This document shows, one piece after another, positions 43,165-52,451 of a stretch of DNA of 64,000 bases. The notes beneath the pieces are model-generated. The model searched no databases. It saw only the letters and a list, made by a program, of their open reading frames with translations, and had not been told where the DNA came from. Where the stretch lies: positions 19,780-83,779 of the forward strand of contig JAYTGN010000057.1 in NCBI GenBank assembly GCA_043733485.1, written 5' to 3'. The position numbers were made by a program, and so were the translations under genes. How positions within the stretch are numbered: the first letter of the stretch is position 1; every line of letters begins with the position of its first letter. The stretch comes from Urbifossiella sp043733485. GTDB lineage: Bacteria; Planctomycetota; Planctomycetia; Gemmatales; Gemmataceae.

Positions 43165-43974
43165 CTACCCATTCCGCTTCGCGAACTTCCACACCTTGCG
43201 CTGCATGAAGAAGCGCACGCTTCGCGGGAAGAGTCGCCGGAAGAGGCAGACGCCCCACGACACGAAACCCGTCGTCGATTCGGTGCGGTTCCGCATCAGG
43301 CCGTTCACCACGACCGCCGCCACATCGTCCGAAGGTTGAGCGTGCTCAAAGTCGAGGTAAATTTTCCCCTCGTTCCGCAGCAGGTGCCGGTTCAGGTCGT
43401 CGCTCCGAACCAGCGCCGGCAACACCAGCAGCACGTCGATTCCAAACCGCTCGAACTCGGATTGCAGCGCTTCGCTCAGTCCGACCAAGGCGTGCTTGCT
43501 GGCACTGTGCTCAGACAGCGACGGAATGCCCCATCGGCCACAGAGGCTCGCCACGTTCACAATGGCCGGCTGGCTACCTTGCGTCAGGTGCGGCACGCAA
43601 AGCCGGATCAGCTCCACCTGGGCGAAGAAGTTCACTTCCAGAACTTGACGGGCGATTTCCTCCGAAGAGGAACTGAACTCGCCGAAACTGCACACCCCCG
43701 CGCTGTTCAGCAGAACGTCCAACCCGCCGAACCGCTGGATCACCGCCTCCACCATTTTACTGCGGTCGTCGGCCTTGGTCAGGTCCGCGGGGAAGGTCTC
43801 GACCTCGGTTCCCGCGGCCCGCAGGTCGCTGGCGATTTTGTCGAGCTCATCGGCGGAACGCGACGTCAGGGCGAGTCTTGCGCCGAGTTTCGCGAGCCGC
43901 TGGGCGGCCCGTTTGCCGATGCCCCGCGAGGCTCCGGTGACCAGCACAACCCGACCTCGCACGTCTCGCCGCAT
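43165..43974 (-). CDS. Short-chain dehydrogenase with catalytic Tyr replaced by His
   Basis: The 269-residue protein has the NAD(P) motif TGASRGIG (13-20), NSAG (N90), the active-site Ser (S143 in VNVASLCG) and Lys (K160), but the Tyr of the YxxxK motif is H156 (HSASK, codon CAC at 43507-43509). The Ser-to-His spacing of 13 matches the normal Ser-to-Tyr spacing. The C-terminal 40 residues are basic and hydrophobic (FFMQRKVWKFAKRNG), possibly membrane-associated. A changed or lost oxidoreductase activity is likely. Confidence 0.88.
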   Translation of the reverse strand: MRRDVRGRVVLVTGASRGIGKRAAQRLAKLGARLALTSRSADELDKIASDLRAAGTEVETFPADLTKADDRSKMVEAVIQRFGGLDVLLNSAGVCSFGEFSSSSEEIARQVLEVNFFAQVELIRLCVPHLTQGSQPAIVNVASLCGRWGIPSLSEHSASKHALVGLSEALQSEFERFGIDVLLVLPALVRSDDLNRHLLRNEGKIYLDFEHAQPSDDVAAVVVNGLMRNRTESTTGFVSWGVCLFRRLFPRSVRFFMQRKVWKFAKRNG

Positions 43975-44177
43975 CGAGCGTTACCTCTCATCGTCCCGGC
44001 AGAACCCGAAAATCGAACCGATTCGGAGATTCTATTCCAATCGGAGGGGCGAACCAACGTTTCGCACGGAACGGACTTGGGAAGCTCGGCCCGCAACCCG
44101 GAACGACCGGAGCAGGGAACGCAGGTTGCCAATTCCCGGCGTGCCGCTTGCGTGTTCGCCCGCGCCGGATAAACCAT

Positions 44178-44197
44178 ATCGCGAAGCCGCAAGCGGC
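44178..44197 (+). repeat. Single copy of the 20-bp CGCGAAGCCGCAAGCGGC repeat
   Basis: ATCGCGAAGCCGCAAGCGGC is identical to the right arm at 25513-25532. It lies 21 bp upstream of the DUF2760 gene. Confidence 0.85.
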
Positions 44198-44218
44198 TGA
44201 CAACCAGGGGCTTCAGTC

Positions 44219-44797
44219 ATGGATTACGCGATCGGGGCAGCAGCGGGATTGGTCCTTGGATTCCTCGCGGCCTTCGTCTATTTCTCGTCGCAGGAAGGTT
44301 TTGCACTCAGCAAGCGTTCGAAGTCGGACGCGGCGTTCGCGGCGAAACTGAAGGCGATTCTTGCCGGGGCCGACATCAAACCGATCGAGCCACCGAAGCC
44401 ACTCAAGGCCTCGGGGGCCGCACTCCGCATGCTCGCCATTCTCCAGGCCGAGGCCCGTCTCGTCGATTTCCTTATGGAGGACATTCAGGGCACGACGAAA
44501 GAACAACTTGAACAGATTGGGAGCGCAGTCCTTAAGGTCCACAAGGACGCCCAGAACGCACTCAAGCATCACGCCGTCATCGAGACGATACTCAGCGGCA
44601 ACGAAGGCGACACCACGACCGTGCCGAAGGGCTTCGACCCGTCCGCGATTCGCGTGGTGGGCAACGTGACCGGAGAGCCGCCCTTCACGGGGCAGATTCA
44701 ACATCCGGGCTGGCGGGTGAAGCAGTTGAAGGTGTCGGCCCTGCCGGAAAGCGCGGACGAATTCGTGCTGCAACCGGCCGAAGTGCAGATCGCGTGA
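44219..44797 (+). CDS. DUF2760 membrane-anchored protein
   Basis: The 192-residue protein has one N-terminal membrane helix (GAAAGLVLGFLAAFVYF) and a cytoplasmic domain with the DUF2760-type pattern ALRMLAILQAEARLVDFLMEDIQGTTKEQL...HPGWRVKQLKVSALP. In other genomes such genes are found near Hsp70-like proteins; none is here. The function is unknown. Confidence 0.78.
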   Translation: MDYAIGAAAGLVLGFLAAFVYFSSQEGFALSKRSKSDAAFAAKLKAILAGADIKPIEPPKPLKASGAALRMLAILQAEARLVDFLMEDIQGTTKEQLEQIGSAVLKVHKDAQNALKHHAVIETILSGNEGDTTTVPKGFDPSAIRVVGNVTGEPPFTGQIQHPGWRVKQLKVSALPESADEFVLQPAEVQIA

Positions 44798-44805
44798 TCT
44801 GTCTT

Positions 44806-44919
44806 CCCAGGGAGCCCAGGGCTTCCGCCCTGGGCTAAAAAAGACGGCCGCTCCGCGGCGAAGACATTCTTCGGAGCGGCTGGCTGCTATAGCCCAGGGC
44901 GGAAGCCCTGGGCTCCCCC
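44806..44919 (+). repeat. Palindromic repeat (AGCCCAGGGC family), copy 1
   Basis: The left arm 44806-44836 (GAGCCCAGGGCTTCCGCCCT plus flanks) is complementary to 44890-44919. A further inner stem GCCGCTCCG/CGGAGCGGC flanks the centre. It occupies the gap between convergent DUF2760 and PQQ-propeller genes. The related copy is at 57983-58084. Confidence 0.85.
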
Positions 44920-44924
44920 AGGTT

Positions 44925-46325
44925 TCACTTCTTCTTCGGAATCAATTCTAAACACACCAGCTTGCCCTTACCGCGAACGTAGAGCAAGCCGCCGCTCAGC
45001 ACCGGCGGGGCCCACGCTGGGTACTGCAACTCGGGAACCTGATACTTCGACACTTCCTCGTACTTCTCCGGATTCACCTTCAACAGCGAGAGTGCTCCGT
45101 ATTCCGAGAGGCAGACGAAGTGGCCATCGACCATGAGGAGCGAGCTTCGCATGGTGCGCTTCTGCCGCCACTTCACGTCGCCGGTTTTGAGGTCGACGCA
45201 GCGCAGTTCTGCCTCGTTGTCGTGTCGGCCGCTGCTCCCATAGACGAAGCCCGCGTGGTGGATCGGCGTATTCCAGTGGCACATCAGCGCCTTGTCGAAC
45301 TTCTCGCGCTCGAAGTCGGTCCAGAGTTCTTTCGGCTTGCCGTCCTTCAGGTCGAGTAGTGCCGAGCCGGGGCCGTAGCACTCGGTGATGAACACGTGGT
45401 TGCCGATGGTCACGGGGTTGGCGGCGTTCACGCTCTCCTCGTCCTTCGCGCGCCACTTGTAGTGGAACTCGGTCTCGCCGGTCCGCGGGTCGAAGCCGAG
45501 CAGGCCGGCGCGGGCGAAGTAGAGGCCGGTCTTTTTGCCGTCGATGGTACGAATCACGGGCGTGGAATAGCTGGCGAGGTCGTTCCCCTTCGCGTACTTG
45601 ACCGCGCCGGTCTTCTTGTCGAGGCCGACGATGGCGGTGCCGTTGGGCTTGGCCTCGCGGAGGTCCGCCGGTCGCGGGCCCTTCTCGCTGCCGCCGACCG
45701 GAACGATCACGAGGTCGCCGTCGATGAGCGGAGCGCCGCCGACGCCGAAGAAGTTCTGGTGGAAGTGGTACTTCTCCTTCGTGTCGAACCGCCAGACTTC
45801 CTTGCCGTCTTCGACTCGCACGCAGAAGAGCATGCCCTCGGGACCGTAAATGTAGACGCGGTCGCCGTCGACGGTGGGGCAGGCGCGGGGGCCGGGGTCG
45901 TAGCCGTAGTAGTCCTTGTAACTGGTGGGGTAGTCGAACTCCCAGACGAGCTTGCCGGTGGTGGCGACGCGGCAGGTGAGCCGGCAGGTGTCGTCGTGCC
46001 GATCGAAGTGGTAGAGCTTGCCCGCGGCAATCGCGGGTGGGGCGTAGCCGACGCCGAGCGGGCAGTCCCAAACTTTGCCGAGCCCGGCCTTCGGCCACGG
46101 CGCGACGATGCCTTTTTCGTTCGAGATGTTGTCCTGGTTCGGCCCGAGGAACGTCGGCCAATCGGTGCCCGCTGCGGCATTCGCACGCGGTGCCGCCACC
46201 GGGGAACTCGGCACGTCCTTCGCGTCGTCGGGAGACGATGTCTCGCTTCCGGCATAGCCCATCCGGCACAGCCCCATCGCGAGAAGCCCGGCGAGTGAAA
46301 GAGCAATCGCGGCACGCATCGGCAC
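44925..46325 (-). CDS. Secreted PQQ-like beta-propeller protein
   Basis: The 466-residue product has a signal peptide (AIALSLAGLLAMGLCRMGYAG), a short Ser/Pro/Ala linker and the propeller beginning DWPTFLGPNQDN. Blade motifs include VATTGKLVWEFDYP, VEDGKEVWRFDT, DKKTGAVKY and DLKTGDVKWRQK. It is a paralog of the protein at 4708-6081. A binding or structural role is likely. Confidence 0.9.
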   Translation of the reverse strand: MPMRAAIALSLAGLLAMGLCRMGYAGSETSSPDDAKDVPSSPVAAPRANAAAGTDWPTFLGPNQDNISNEKGIVAPWPKAGLGKVWDCPLGVGYAPPAIAAGKLYHFDRHDDTCRLTCRVATTGKLVWEFDYPTSYKDYYGYDPGPRACPTVDGDRVYIYGPEGMLFCVRVEDGKEVWRFDTKEKYHFHQNFFGVGGAPLIDGDLVIVPVGGSEKGPRPADLREAKPNGTAIVGLDKKTGAVKYAKGNDLASYSTPVIRTIDGKKTGLYFARAGLLGFDPRTGETEFHYKWRAKDEESVNAANPVTIGNHVFITECYGPGSALLDLKDGKPKELWTDFEREKFDKALMCHWNTPIHHAGFVYGSSGRHDNEAELRCVDLKTGDVKWRQKRTMRSSLLMVDGHFVCLSEYGALSLLKVNPEKYEEVSKYQVPELQYPAWAPPVLSGGLLYVRGKGKLVCLELIPKKK

Positions 46326-46404
46326 GACTCCAGACTTCGGTTCAATGAGTCGAGGTTACACGACTCGCGTCCGGAAGCCAAGTGGCGGAGCCCGCGGGGG
46401 CCGA

Positions 46405-47640
46405 TTAGCTTTTGGTGTCGAGCCCGGCCACGTGATCCCACTTCGCGCCGAGCACGGCCTTGCTATCGCAGGCCAGCCACGAATCGAGGAGCGTGGCATA
46501 AACGCGGCGGAAGTCGGTGTGGTACTTCAAATCGCCGGCGTCGAGGTCCGCGAGGCTCGGATGCTTCCCCACCACGCCGCCCTTCACGCTCGGCCCGGCC
46601 ACGAACAGGCAAGAAGCCGCGCCGTGATCCGTGCCGCGGCTGCTGTTCTCCAACGTTCGGCGGCCGAACTCCGAGAACGTCATCACGCGGACCCGGTCGG
46701 CGTCCTTGCTCTCCTTCAACCCGTCGAAGAAATTACGGATCGAGTCGGCGAGCTCGGCCAGCAATCGCTGGTGTTCCACGGCCTGGTTGGCGTGCGTGTC
46801 GAAGCCGTCGATGTTCACGTAGAAGATGCGGGTGCCGAAGCCGCGGGCGATCAGTCCGGCGATCAGTTGCAGCTTCTGGTAGAGGCCGCTTCCGTAGGCG
46901 CGAATCGCCTTCGGGCCTTCGAGCAGTTCGCGCAAGTGTTCGACGGCGGTAAGCGTCTGCAACTGCCGTTGCTGAACGAACGAGAGCAGGTCTTCGGATT
47001 GCGTGGCGGGTTTGGCCAGGTCTTCGAGGAGCTTGCGGCGCGGGGCGTGTTGCTGGTCGGAGCCGGCTCCCAGATCGAGGCGGAACGCATTCTTCTGTCC
47101 GATGCTGACGGCTCCGCTGCCGGGAGCGCCGGCCAAGGCGAGCGGCAACTTCGATCCACCGATCTGAATGATGGGGATGCCGCCCGATTTGTTCTCGGTC
47201 TCCGACGCCGTGCGGCCGAGCCAGCCGGTCGGCGTGGCGCGCTTAAGATCGGCCGATTGCCAAATGTCCATGGCCTCGAAGTGCGAACGATCCGGGTTCG
47301 GATACCCGACGCCCTGCACGACCGCGAGTTGCCCCGCGTCCCACATCGCCTTGAAGCCCTGCATGCCGCCGTGCAACCCGACGTGGTCGTCGAGTTTCAC
47401 GACCTTCTCCGCGGTCTGCCGCAGCGTCGGCCGTGCCTTGTGGTAGAGGTCGTCGGCATACGGTATGACGGTGTTGAGCCCGTCGTTGCCGCCGGTCATC
47501 TCGACGACGACGAGGATGGTGTCTTTGCCCGGCGCGGCCGCGAGCGCCGTTCGCGCCACGAACTGCGGCACCGCGGCACTCAGCGCCACGAGCGACGACG
47601 TCTTCAACGAACGAGTCAGAAACTGACGGCGATGGAACAT
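46405..47640 (-). CDS. DUF1501 secreted protein (sulfatase-fold)
   Basis: ATG 47638-47640 starts a twin-arginine leader (FHRRQFLTRSLKTSSLVALSAAVPQFVARTALA). The mature 377-residue domain has VVVEMTGGNDGLNTVIPY, VMTFSEFGRRTLENSSRGTDHGAASCLFVAGPSVKGG and an alkaline-phosphatase-like fold typical of DUF1501. The gene lies 17 bp after the DUF1800 gene. This pair is a hallmark of planctomycetes; it is probably exported and may act on sulfated or other polymers, but activity is unproven. Confidence 0.93.
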   Translation of the reverse strand: MFHRRQFLTRSLKTSSLVALSAAVPQFVARTALAAAPGKDTILVVVEMTGGNDGLNTVIPYADDLYHKARPTLRQTAEKVVKLDDHVGLHGGMQGFKAMWDAGQLAVVQGVGYPNPDRSHFEAMDIWQSADLKRATPTGWLGRTASETENKSGGIPIIQIGGSKLPLALAGAPGSGAVSIGQKNAFRLDLGAGSDQQHAPRRKLLEDLAKPATQSEDLLSFVQQRQLQTLTAVEHLRELLEGPKAIRAYGSGLYQKLQLIAGLIARGFGTRIFYVNIDGFDTHANQAVEHQRLLAELADSIRNFFDGLKESKDADRVRVMTFSEFGRRTLENSSRGTDHGAASCLFVAGPSVKGGVVGKHPSLADLDAGDLKYHTDFRRVYATLLDSWLACDSKAVLGAKWDHVAGLDTKS

Positions 47641-47657
47641 GGAAGGCACTCCGGGAA

Positions 47658-49082
47658 TCAACACAACTGGTATTCGGGCAGAGTCAGGATCGCGTGAACG
47701 GTCTCGCGGACTCGCACGTCGAGCGCACGTCCGGTGGGTTTACCTTCGGCCAGGAAGGCGACGAGTTTCGCTTCCGCCTCGGGCCGCACTCCGCCGGGCA
47801 AGTAAGCATCGACCAGAACGCGGACGATCGCTTCGGGTTTCACTCCGCGAACGAGACGGGCCGGGTCGAGAGCCGTCGGCGGTGGCACGCCCTCGGCAAC
47901 GGTAAACGCGACATTTTGAGCCGCCCACAACGTGCCCGATGCCAGTGCCGAGGCGAAGTTGTTTCGTTCCAGCATGGTCGCGGTGGTCAACCAGGTTCGG
48001 CCGCCGGGCCAGCCCTTCACGTTCGGCGGCGCGAAGAGGGTCTGGGCCATGGCGCTGATTCGCGGCACGAGCATCGCGTGCGGCAGCGGCCGATAGTCGG
48101 CGTGGCTTTCGTCGTATTCGCGGTACACGGCCCGCGCCGCGCCGAGCACGAACTCCACCGGGCTCTTGATCCGCTTGCGAAAAGCGTTCTCTGAGAAGAA
48201 CCACTTCGAGGAGAGCATCGTTTTCAGCAGGGCTGCGATGTCGTACTCGCTCGTGCGGAACGAGGCGGCGAGCGGTTCGAGCAAGCCTTCGGGCACCGGC
48301 GATTCGCTCACGAAATACGAGTAGAGTTTGCCGACGAGGAACGTCGCCGCGGCGGGTTGTTCGAGGATGATTCGCACGACGTCGCCGCCGTCCCAGGGGC
48401 CGGTCTTGCCGAAGAGGCTCTTCTCGCCATCGTCGTGCAGTTCGGGTTTGAAGCGAAACGACTTGCCGTCGGTGTGCCAACCGGTGAAGGCGCGGGCCGC
48501 CTCGCGAATGTCCGCCTCGCGATAGTTGCCGACGCCGAGGCTGAAGAGTTCCATCACCTCGCGGGCATAGTTCTCGTTCGGTTTCCCCTTCACATTGCTG
48601 TTGGAATCGAGCCAGAGGAGCATGGCCGGGTCGCGGCTCACGGCCTGGAGCAGTGGGCCGAACTTCCCCATACCGTGCTCGCGGAGTAGGACGTTCTGGC
48701 GGAACATCGCTTCGGTCCCGCGTACCTTGGCGATGCTCGTGGCGAAGTGATTGTGCCAGAACAGCGTGAGCTTTTCGCGGAGCGGGTGCTGCCCTTGCAG
48801 CATGCAGTAGAGCCACCAATCGCGGAGCTTCTCGCCGCCGTCTTCCCGCGCGGCAGCCACGCGGCCCACGTCGCGCAACGTCGTCAGAATCTCGACGGCT
48901 TGCGGCCGCCCATTCAACAGCAAGTTGAGGGTCGCCTCGTGACCGATCTTCTCGGCTTCGAGCAGTTCCTCGTGGCTGGCACCGAACCCGGCGCGGCCAT
49001 AGAGGTGCGCCGCCCACTTGCGGCTCCACGGAGTCGCGGGTGTCGGTCGCCACGGTTCCCAGGCATCGGGTGGTACGCGCAT
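47658..49082 (-). CDS. DUF1800 family protein
   Basis: The 474-residue protein shows the DUF1800 pattern AAHLYGRAGFGASHEELLEAE, LRDWWLYCMLQGQHPLREKLTLFWHNHFATS, NENYAREVMELFSLGVGNY, AFTGWH and NVKGWPGGRTWL. DUF1800 is always found next to DUF1501. No signal peptide is obvious at this start. The function is unknown. Confidence 0.93.
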   Translation of the reverse strand: MRVPPDAWEPWRPTPATPWSRKWAAHLYGRAGFGASHEELLEAEKIGHEATLNLLLNGRPQAVEILTTLRDVGRVAAAREDGGEKLRDWWLYCMLQGQHPLREKLTLFWHNHFATSIAKVRGTEAMFRQNVLLREHGMGKFGPLLQAVSRDPAMLLWLDSNSNVKGKPNENYAREVMELFSLGVGNYREADIREAARAFTGWHTDGKSFRFKPELHDDGEKSLFGKTGPWDGGDVVRIILEQPAAATFLVGKLYSYFVSESPVPEGLLEPLAASFRTSEYDIAALLKTMLSSKWFFSENAFRKRIKSPVEFVLGAARAVYREYDESHADYRPLPHAMLVPRISAMAQTLFAPPNVKGWPGGRTWLTTATMLERNNFASALASGTLWAAQNVAFTVAEGVPPPTALDPARLVRGVKPEAIVRVLVDAYLPGGVRPEAEAKLVAFLAEGKPTGRALDVRVRETVHAILTLPEYQLC

Positions 49083-49091
49083 CGTCGCTCC

Positions 49092-50393
49092 TCACTTCAC
49101 CGTGATCGAGTAACTCTTGCCGCTGCCGCTGAGCTTCACGGAGGCACCTTCGAGAGCATAACCGAAGGGCCTGCCCGTGAACGGATCGGCGGGAAGCGGC
49201 ACGGCAATTTCGCTCGGCGTCTGGGGTGGTTTGCCGTCGTGGCTCGCCGCGTGAAGGCGGATCGACTCGACCCACCTCAGCAGCGCGATCCGCTGATCGA
49301 CCCTCGCCTGAATTCGCACTTGCTCCGGAACGCGCGGGAGGAAGTCCGCGAAGATTCCGTCGCCGCGATCGGCCGGAAACTTCATCGCATCGAGTTGCCA
49401 AGGTGCGAGGCCGAGCAGCTTGAGCGACTCGTCGCGGCGCGACTCGAAATCGGTACGCTCGTCCAGCAGGATCAGTTGCAGCGGCGAGTAAGTCAGGAAC
49501 TTGAGGGCCGCAAGTTTGTCCAGGGTGCCTGCCGAGGGTGCCTCGCCGAGCAGGCGATTGCGAATGCGGGCGACGCGTTCGCGGTCGTCGACTCGCGCCT
49601 TGATCGCGGTCCGCATATTCTTCGGCGAACGCCCCGCCTGTTCTCGCAAAGAACCGACCCGGCCCGAGAGGCGGCTCACGAACTGTTCGAGTTCGTCGTC
49701 GCTCATGGCTTCATCCGCAAGGATCGCGGCGAGTTCGAGGTCCACCTGTGCGCGTTCCCCCTGGAAGCCCTTGCGGAGCGGAACGAGCGGGCTCGGCAAA
49801 TCGGTGAGCGCCCAATACAGGTTCGGCGCGCCGGGCTGTTGAAGGAATTCCTCGAGCGTGTCCAGCGCGAGTTCCGCGACTTCGAGACCGAGCCGGTTCG
49901 CTTCGAGGTTCGGATACTCACTGAGATGGCGGGCGAACCCGAGCATCGTTTTTGCCGTGCGGATCGCTTTGTCGTAGTCCTGGCGGGCGATCTCGCCGCG
50001 AAATCGGACCTGCATCGCTTGAGCCAGCACGCGGAAGGCGGGGAGTTCGGGAGATCGCGGGTCCGGATCCCAGTCCGCCGTGGTGAGGCGGGCGGCCCAG
50101 TCCGCCTGGGTGAGTGCAAAGCCACCGTAGTTGCGGAGTTGCTCCTTGGCGAGTTCGGGCAGCGTCATGCCGCGGTAGCGCGTGCGTTCCTCGACGCCTT
50201 GTTTGCCGAAGAAGAAATTGCGATGTTCGGCGAAGCAGCGGAGGTACCACTGCACGGCGTTGCCGGCGTTCATTTCGCGAACTTCGGGCAGCAGTTGGTA
50301 GCGCAGCGCGGGCTTCGGGGCCGCCATCGGCCGCACGACCAGTGGAGTCGCACCGTCGCCGAGAGCAGCGGCTAATAAGATGACGGCAAGCAT
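49092..50393 (-). CDS. Secreted protein of unknown function, paralog of the next gene
   Basis: The 433-residue protein has a short signal peptide (MLAVILLAAALGDGATP) followed by PMAAPKPALRYQLLPEVREMNAGNAVQWYL, a helical repeat-like middle (AKTMLGFARHLSEYPNLEANRLGLEVAELALDTLEEFLQQPGAPNLYWALTDLPSPL) and the end motif PLPADPFTGRPFGYALEG. The middle and end are shared with the gene at 50414-51721 and, more weakly, with the N-terminal domain of the M50 protease at 1120-3498. It lies 9 bp upstream of the DUF1800 gene. Confidence 0.8.
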   Translation of the reverse strand: MLAVILLAAALGDGATPLVVRPMAAPKPALRYQLLPEVREMNAGNAVQWYLRCFAEHRNFFFGKQGVEERTRYRGMTLPELAKEQLRNYGGFALTQADWAARLTTADWDPDPRSPELPAFRVLAQAMQVRFRGEIARQDYDKAIRTAKTMLGFARHLSEYPNLEANRLGLEVAELALDTLEEFLQQPGAPNLYWALTDLPSPLVPLRKGFQGERAQVDLELAAILADEAMSDDELEQFVSRLSGRVGSLREQAGRSPKNMRTAIKARVDDRERVARIRNRLLGEAPSAGTLDKLAALKFLTYSPLQLILLDERTDFESRRDESLKLLGLAPWQLDAMKFPADRGDGIFADFLPRVPEQVRIQARVDQRIALLRWVESIRLHAASHDGKPPQTPSEIAVPLPADPFTGRPFGYALEGASVKLSGSGKSYSITVK

Positions 50394-50413
50394 GAACGAA
50401 CGAGCCTCAAGTG

Positions 50414-51721
50414 CTACTTCCGGATCGTGATTTCGTAGTGCAAGTTGAACGCGGGGCTGTCTTGCTGGCCGATCGGCGGGCTGCCGCGGAGGTGGGCCGT
50501 CTCGCCTTCCTTCGCGTAGCGGAACGGCTTGCCCGTGTAAGGATCGACCGGCAACGGCAGCTTGATCTCGTCCAACTTCGTGGGGAGTTTGCCTCCGTTC
50601 TCGGCGGCAAAAATGCGGAGCGCCTCGACGTGCCGCAGCAGTGCGATCCGCTGTTCGAGCCGGCCCTGCGCGAGCCGCACCTTGCGAAAGGATGTCACGA
50701 ATGCGCCCAGAAGTGCGGGCTCGCTCGCCGGCGTTTCTTTCGCGGTAAAGGCCTCGTATTCCCAGGTGGGAAGCTTCATGTACTTGGTCGCCTCGTCGCG
50801 GCGAACCTGGAATTCCCGCAATTCATCCAACAGCACGACCTGATCCGCGGGGAATGTCTCGAGTAGCTCCGCGGTCAGGCCCGTCTCGACGAGACGGGCA
50901 CGCGCCGACTTCAGGTATTTGTCGTCGCGGGTTCGCACGCCGATCCACTGTCGTGAGGTCTGCTTCAGCTTGTCCGACTCGAAGCGGCGAAGTTCCTCGA
51001 TGCGGTCGATCACCTTCTTGATTTGCGCCGTAGTCATCGCCTGTTTCGAACTCAGGTTGAGGAACTCGGCGACGAGCAACGTCCGTTCGCCGTCCAGTCC
51101 CTTCTCGATGGAAATGAGCGGATGAGGCAGGTTCGTGAGTGCCCAGTAGAGGTTCGGGCAGCCGGGCTGTTCGAGCATCTCTTCGAGCGGGGCGATGGCG
51201 ATCGAGGCAATGGCGATGGCGACGAGGTCGCCGATGATAGTGGGGTGCTCGCCGGTGTGCCGGGCGAGTGCGAACATCGTCTTCGCGGTGACGATGGCAT
51301 CTTCGAACCGCTGCTGGGCGACTTCCTCCCGAAAGCGGGCCTGAAGACCGACCGCCAGTTCGCGCATTTTTTGAAGGTCGGGCAAAAGCAGGTTGAAGCC
51401 TTCCTTCTGAAGTTGCGTCAGGACTTGCCAGTCAGGCTTCTCGAGTCGGGCGGCGCGATCCACGGCGCGAAGTGCGGCCGGACCCAGGTTGGATTCGGGC
51501 GTGGTGTTGTCCTGATCGAGCAGGCACTTGAGGTAGGCGGGGATGGGGTTGCCGGGCTTTTGCTCCTGGAGTTCGGGGAGCAGTTGAATGCGCAGGACGG
51601 GTTTGGGTGCCGCCATCGCCTGAACGCTGAGGCGAATCAGCGTTTCCGGAGGTGGTGCCGCCGGGCGATTCTTCGGTAATGGGAACGCGATCAGCGCGAA
51701 ACAAAGGAACGCACTCGGCAC
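50414..51721 (-). CDS. Secreted protein of unknown function, paralog of the preceding
   Basis: A GTG at 51719-51721 with GGAGG seven bases upstream starts a signal peptide (VPSAFLCFALIAFPLP). The 435-residue protein matches the downstream paralog through MAAPKPVLRIQLLPELQEQKPGNPIPAYL, AKTMFALARHTGEHP, EEMLEQPGCPNLYWALTNLPHPL and PLPVDPYTGKPFRYAKEG. A long frame continues upstream but has no signal peptide logic. The two genes are a tandem duplication 20 bp apart. Confidence 0.8.
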   Translation of the reverse strand: MPSAFLCFALIAFPLPKNRPAAPPPETLIRLSVQAMAAPKPVLRIQLLPELQEQKPGNPIPAYLKCLLDQDNTTPESNLGPAALRAVDRAARLEKPDWQVLTQLQKEGFNLLLPDLQKMRELAVGLQARFREEVAQQRFEDAIVTAKTMFALARHTGEHPTIIGDLVAIAIASIAIAPLEEMLEQPGCPNLYWALTNLPHPLISIEKGLDGERTLLVAEFLNLSSKQAMTTAQIKKVIDRIEELRRFESDKLKQTSRQWIGVRTRDDKYLKSARARLVETGLTAELLETFPADQVVLLDELREFQVRRDEATKYMKLPTWEYEAFTAKETPASEPALLGAFVTSFRKVRLAQGRLEQRIALLRHVEALRIFAAENGGKLPTKLDEIKLPLPVDPYTGKPFRYAKEGETAHLRGSPPIGQQDSPAFNLHYEITIRK

Positions 51722-51837
51722 GGCGAGACCTCCACGGAATCGATCGACGCCACCATCATGAGTCTTGACGACGGCGGAACCAAGCGATTTCGTGGAAAAT
51801 TTCAATCGGCTGCGATTTGCGACGAGAACGTGAAAGC

Positions 51838-52110
51838 TCACGCGCATCGGATCGTCAGCGGGTCTTCGGGCGACGCCGAGGAAGGTGGGTCTTCGTCGTC
51901 GCCCAGTAATTCGCGGAGCGTCCGATCGACGCTCCGCGCAAGTTCCTTCGCACGTTTGAGAAGGCGATCCATCAATTGCTTGTTTTCTTCGTCGTTCACG
52001 GCTGCTCTCGAAGTGAGCGCGATGGGCGCACTTGGAACAGCAAGGGCCGTGCCGAGTCGGTCGCTGAAATGGAACGAACTGCCGGCTCGGGGAGTTAGTT
52101 GGGTGGCCAT
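51838..52110 (-). CDS. Small hypothetical protein
   Basis: From ATG 52108-52110 the frame gives 90 residues with an acidic, helical C-terminal half (DEENKQLMDRLLKRAKELARSVDRTLRELLGDDEDPPSSASPEDPL). No signal, no known domain. Codon pattern is plausible, but evidence that it is expressed is thin. Confidence 0.4.
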   Translation of the reverse strand: MATQLTPRAGSSFHFSDRLGTALAVPSAPIALTSRAAVNDEENKQLMDRLLKRAKELARSVDRTLRELLGDDEDPPSSASPEDPLTIRCA

Positions 52111-52229
52111 GAGAGCGGTTCGGCGGCGTCTCACCGAGACAGCTGCCACCGCGCCCCGATACATTTGGTGCCTGAGCGCCCTCCGCCTCGGTCTCCTCAA
52201 GAATCGATACGAGACGTGGTGTTAACGTG

Positions 52230-52412
52230 AAGGGTCGCCCTTCCGCCGATACCATTCTCGCCATCGACCTGGGCCGGTTCGAGTCCGTTGACTGCGTTTA
52301 TTCGCGCAGCATCCGCGTTCCGCACCATCGACCCCAAACCGGATGCGGATAAATGCAGGTGAGGGCTCTTGTAAGGACCGAGGTCGATGGCGAGAATGAG
52401 ATCTGACATTCC
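52230..52412. pseudogene. Degenerate IS110-type transposase fragments, in inverted orientation
   Basis: On the + strand 52252-52300 encodes TILAIDLGRFESVDCVYS, followed in another frame by ASAFRTIDPKPD (about 52311-52343). On the - strand 52356-52410 encodes MSDLILAIDLGPYKSPHLH. Both resemble the N-terminal DEDD segment of IS110-family transposases (ILAIDLGKYKSV... type). No complete transposase or terminal repeats remain. The stretch 52111-52451 otherwise has no gene. Confidence 0.6.
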
Positions 52413-52451
52413 CCGACGCTGGCCGAACCGCCGTAGGAGAAATGAGCCGCC

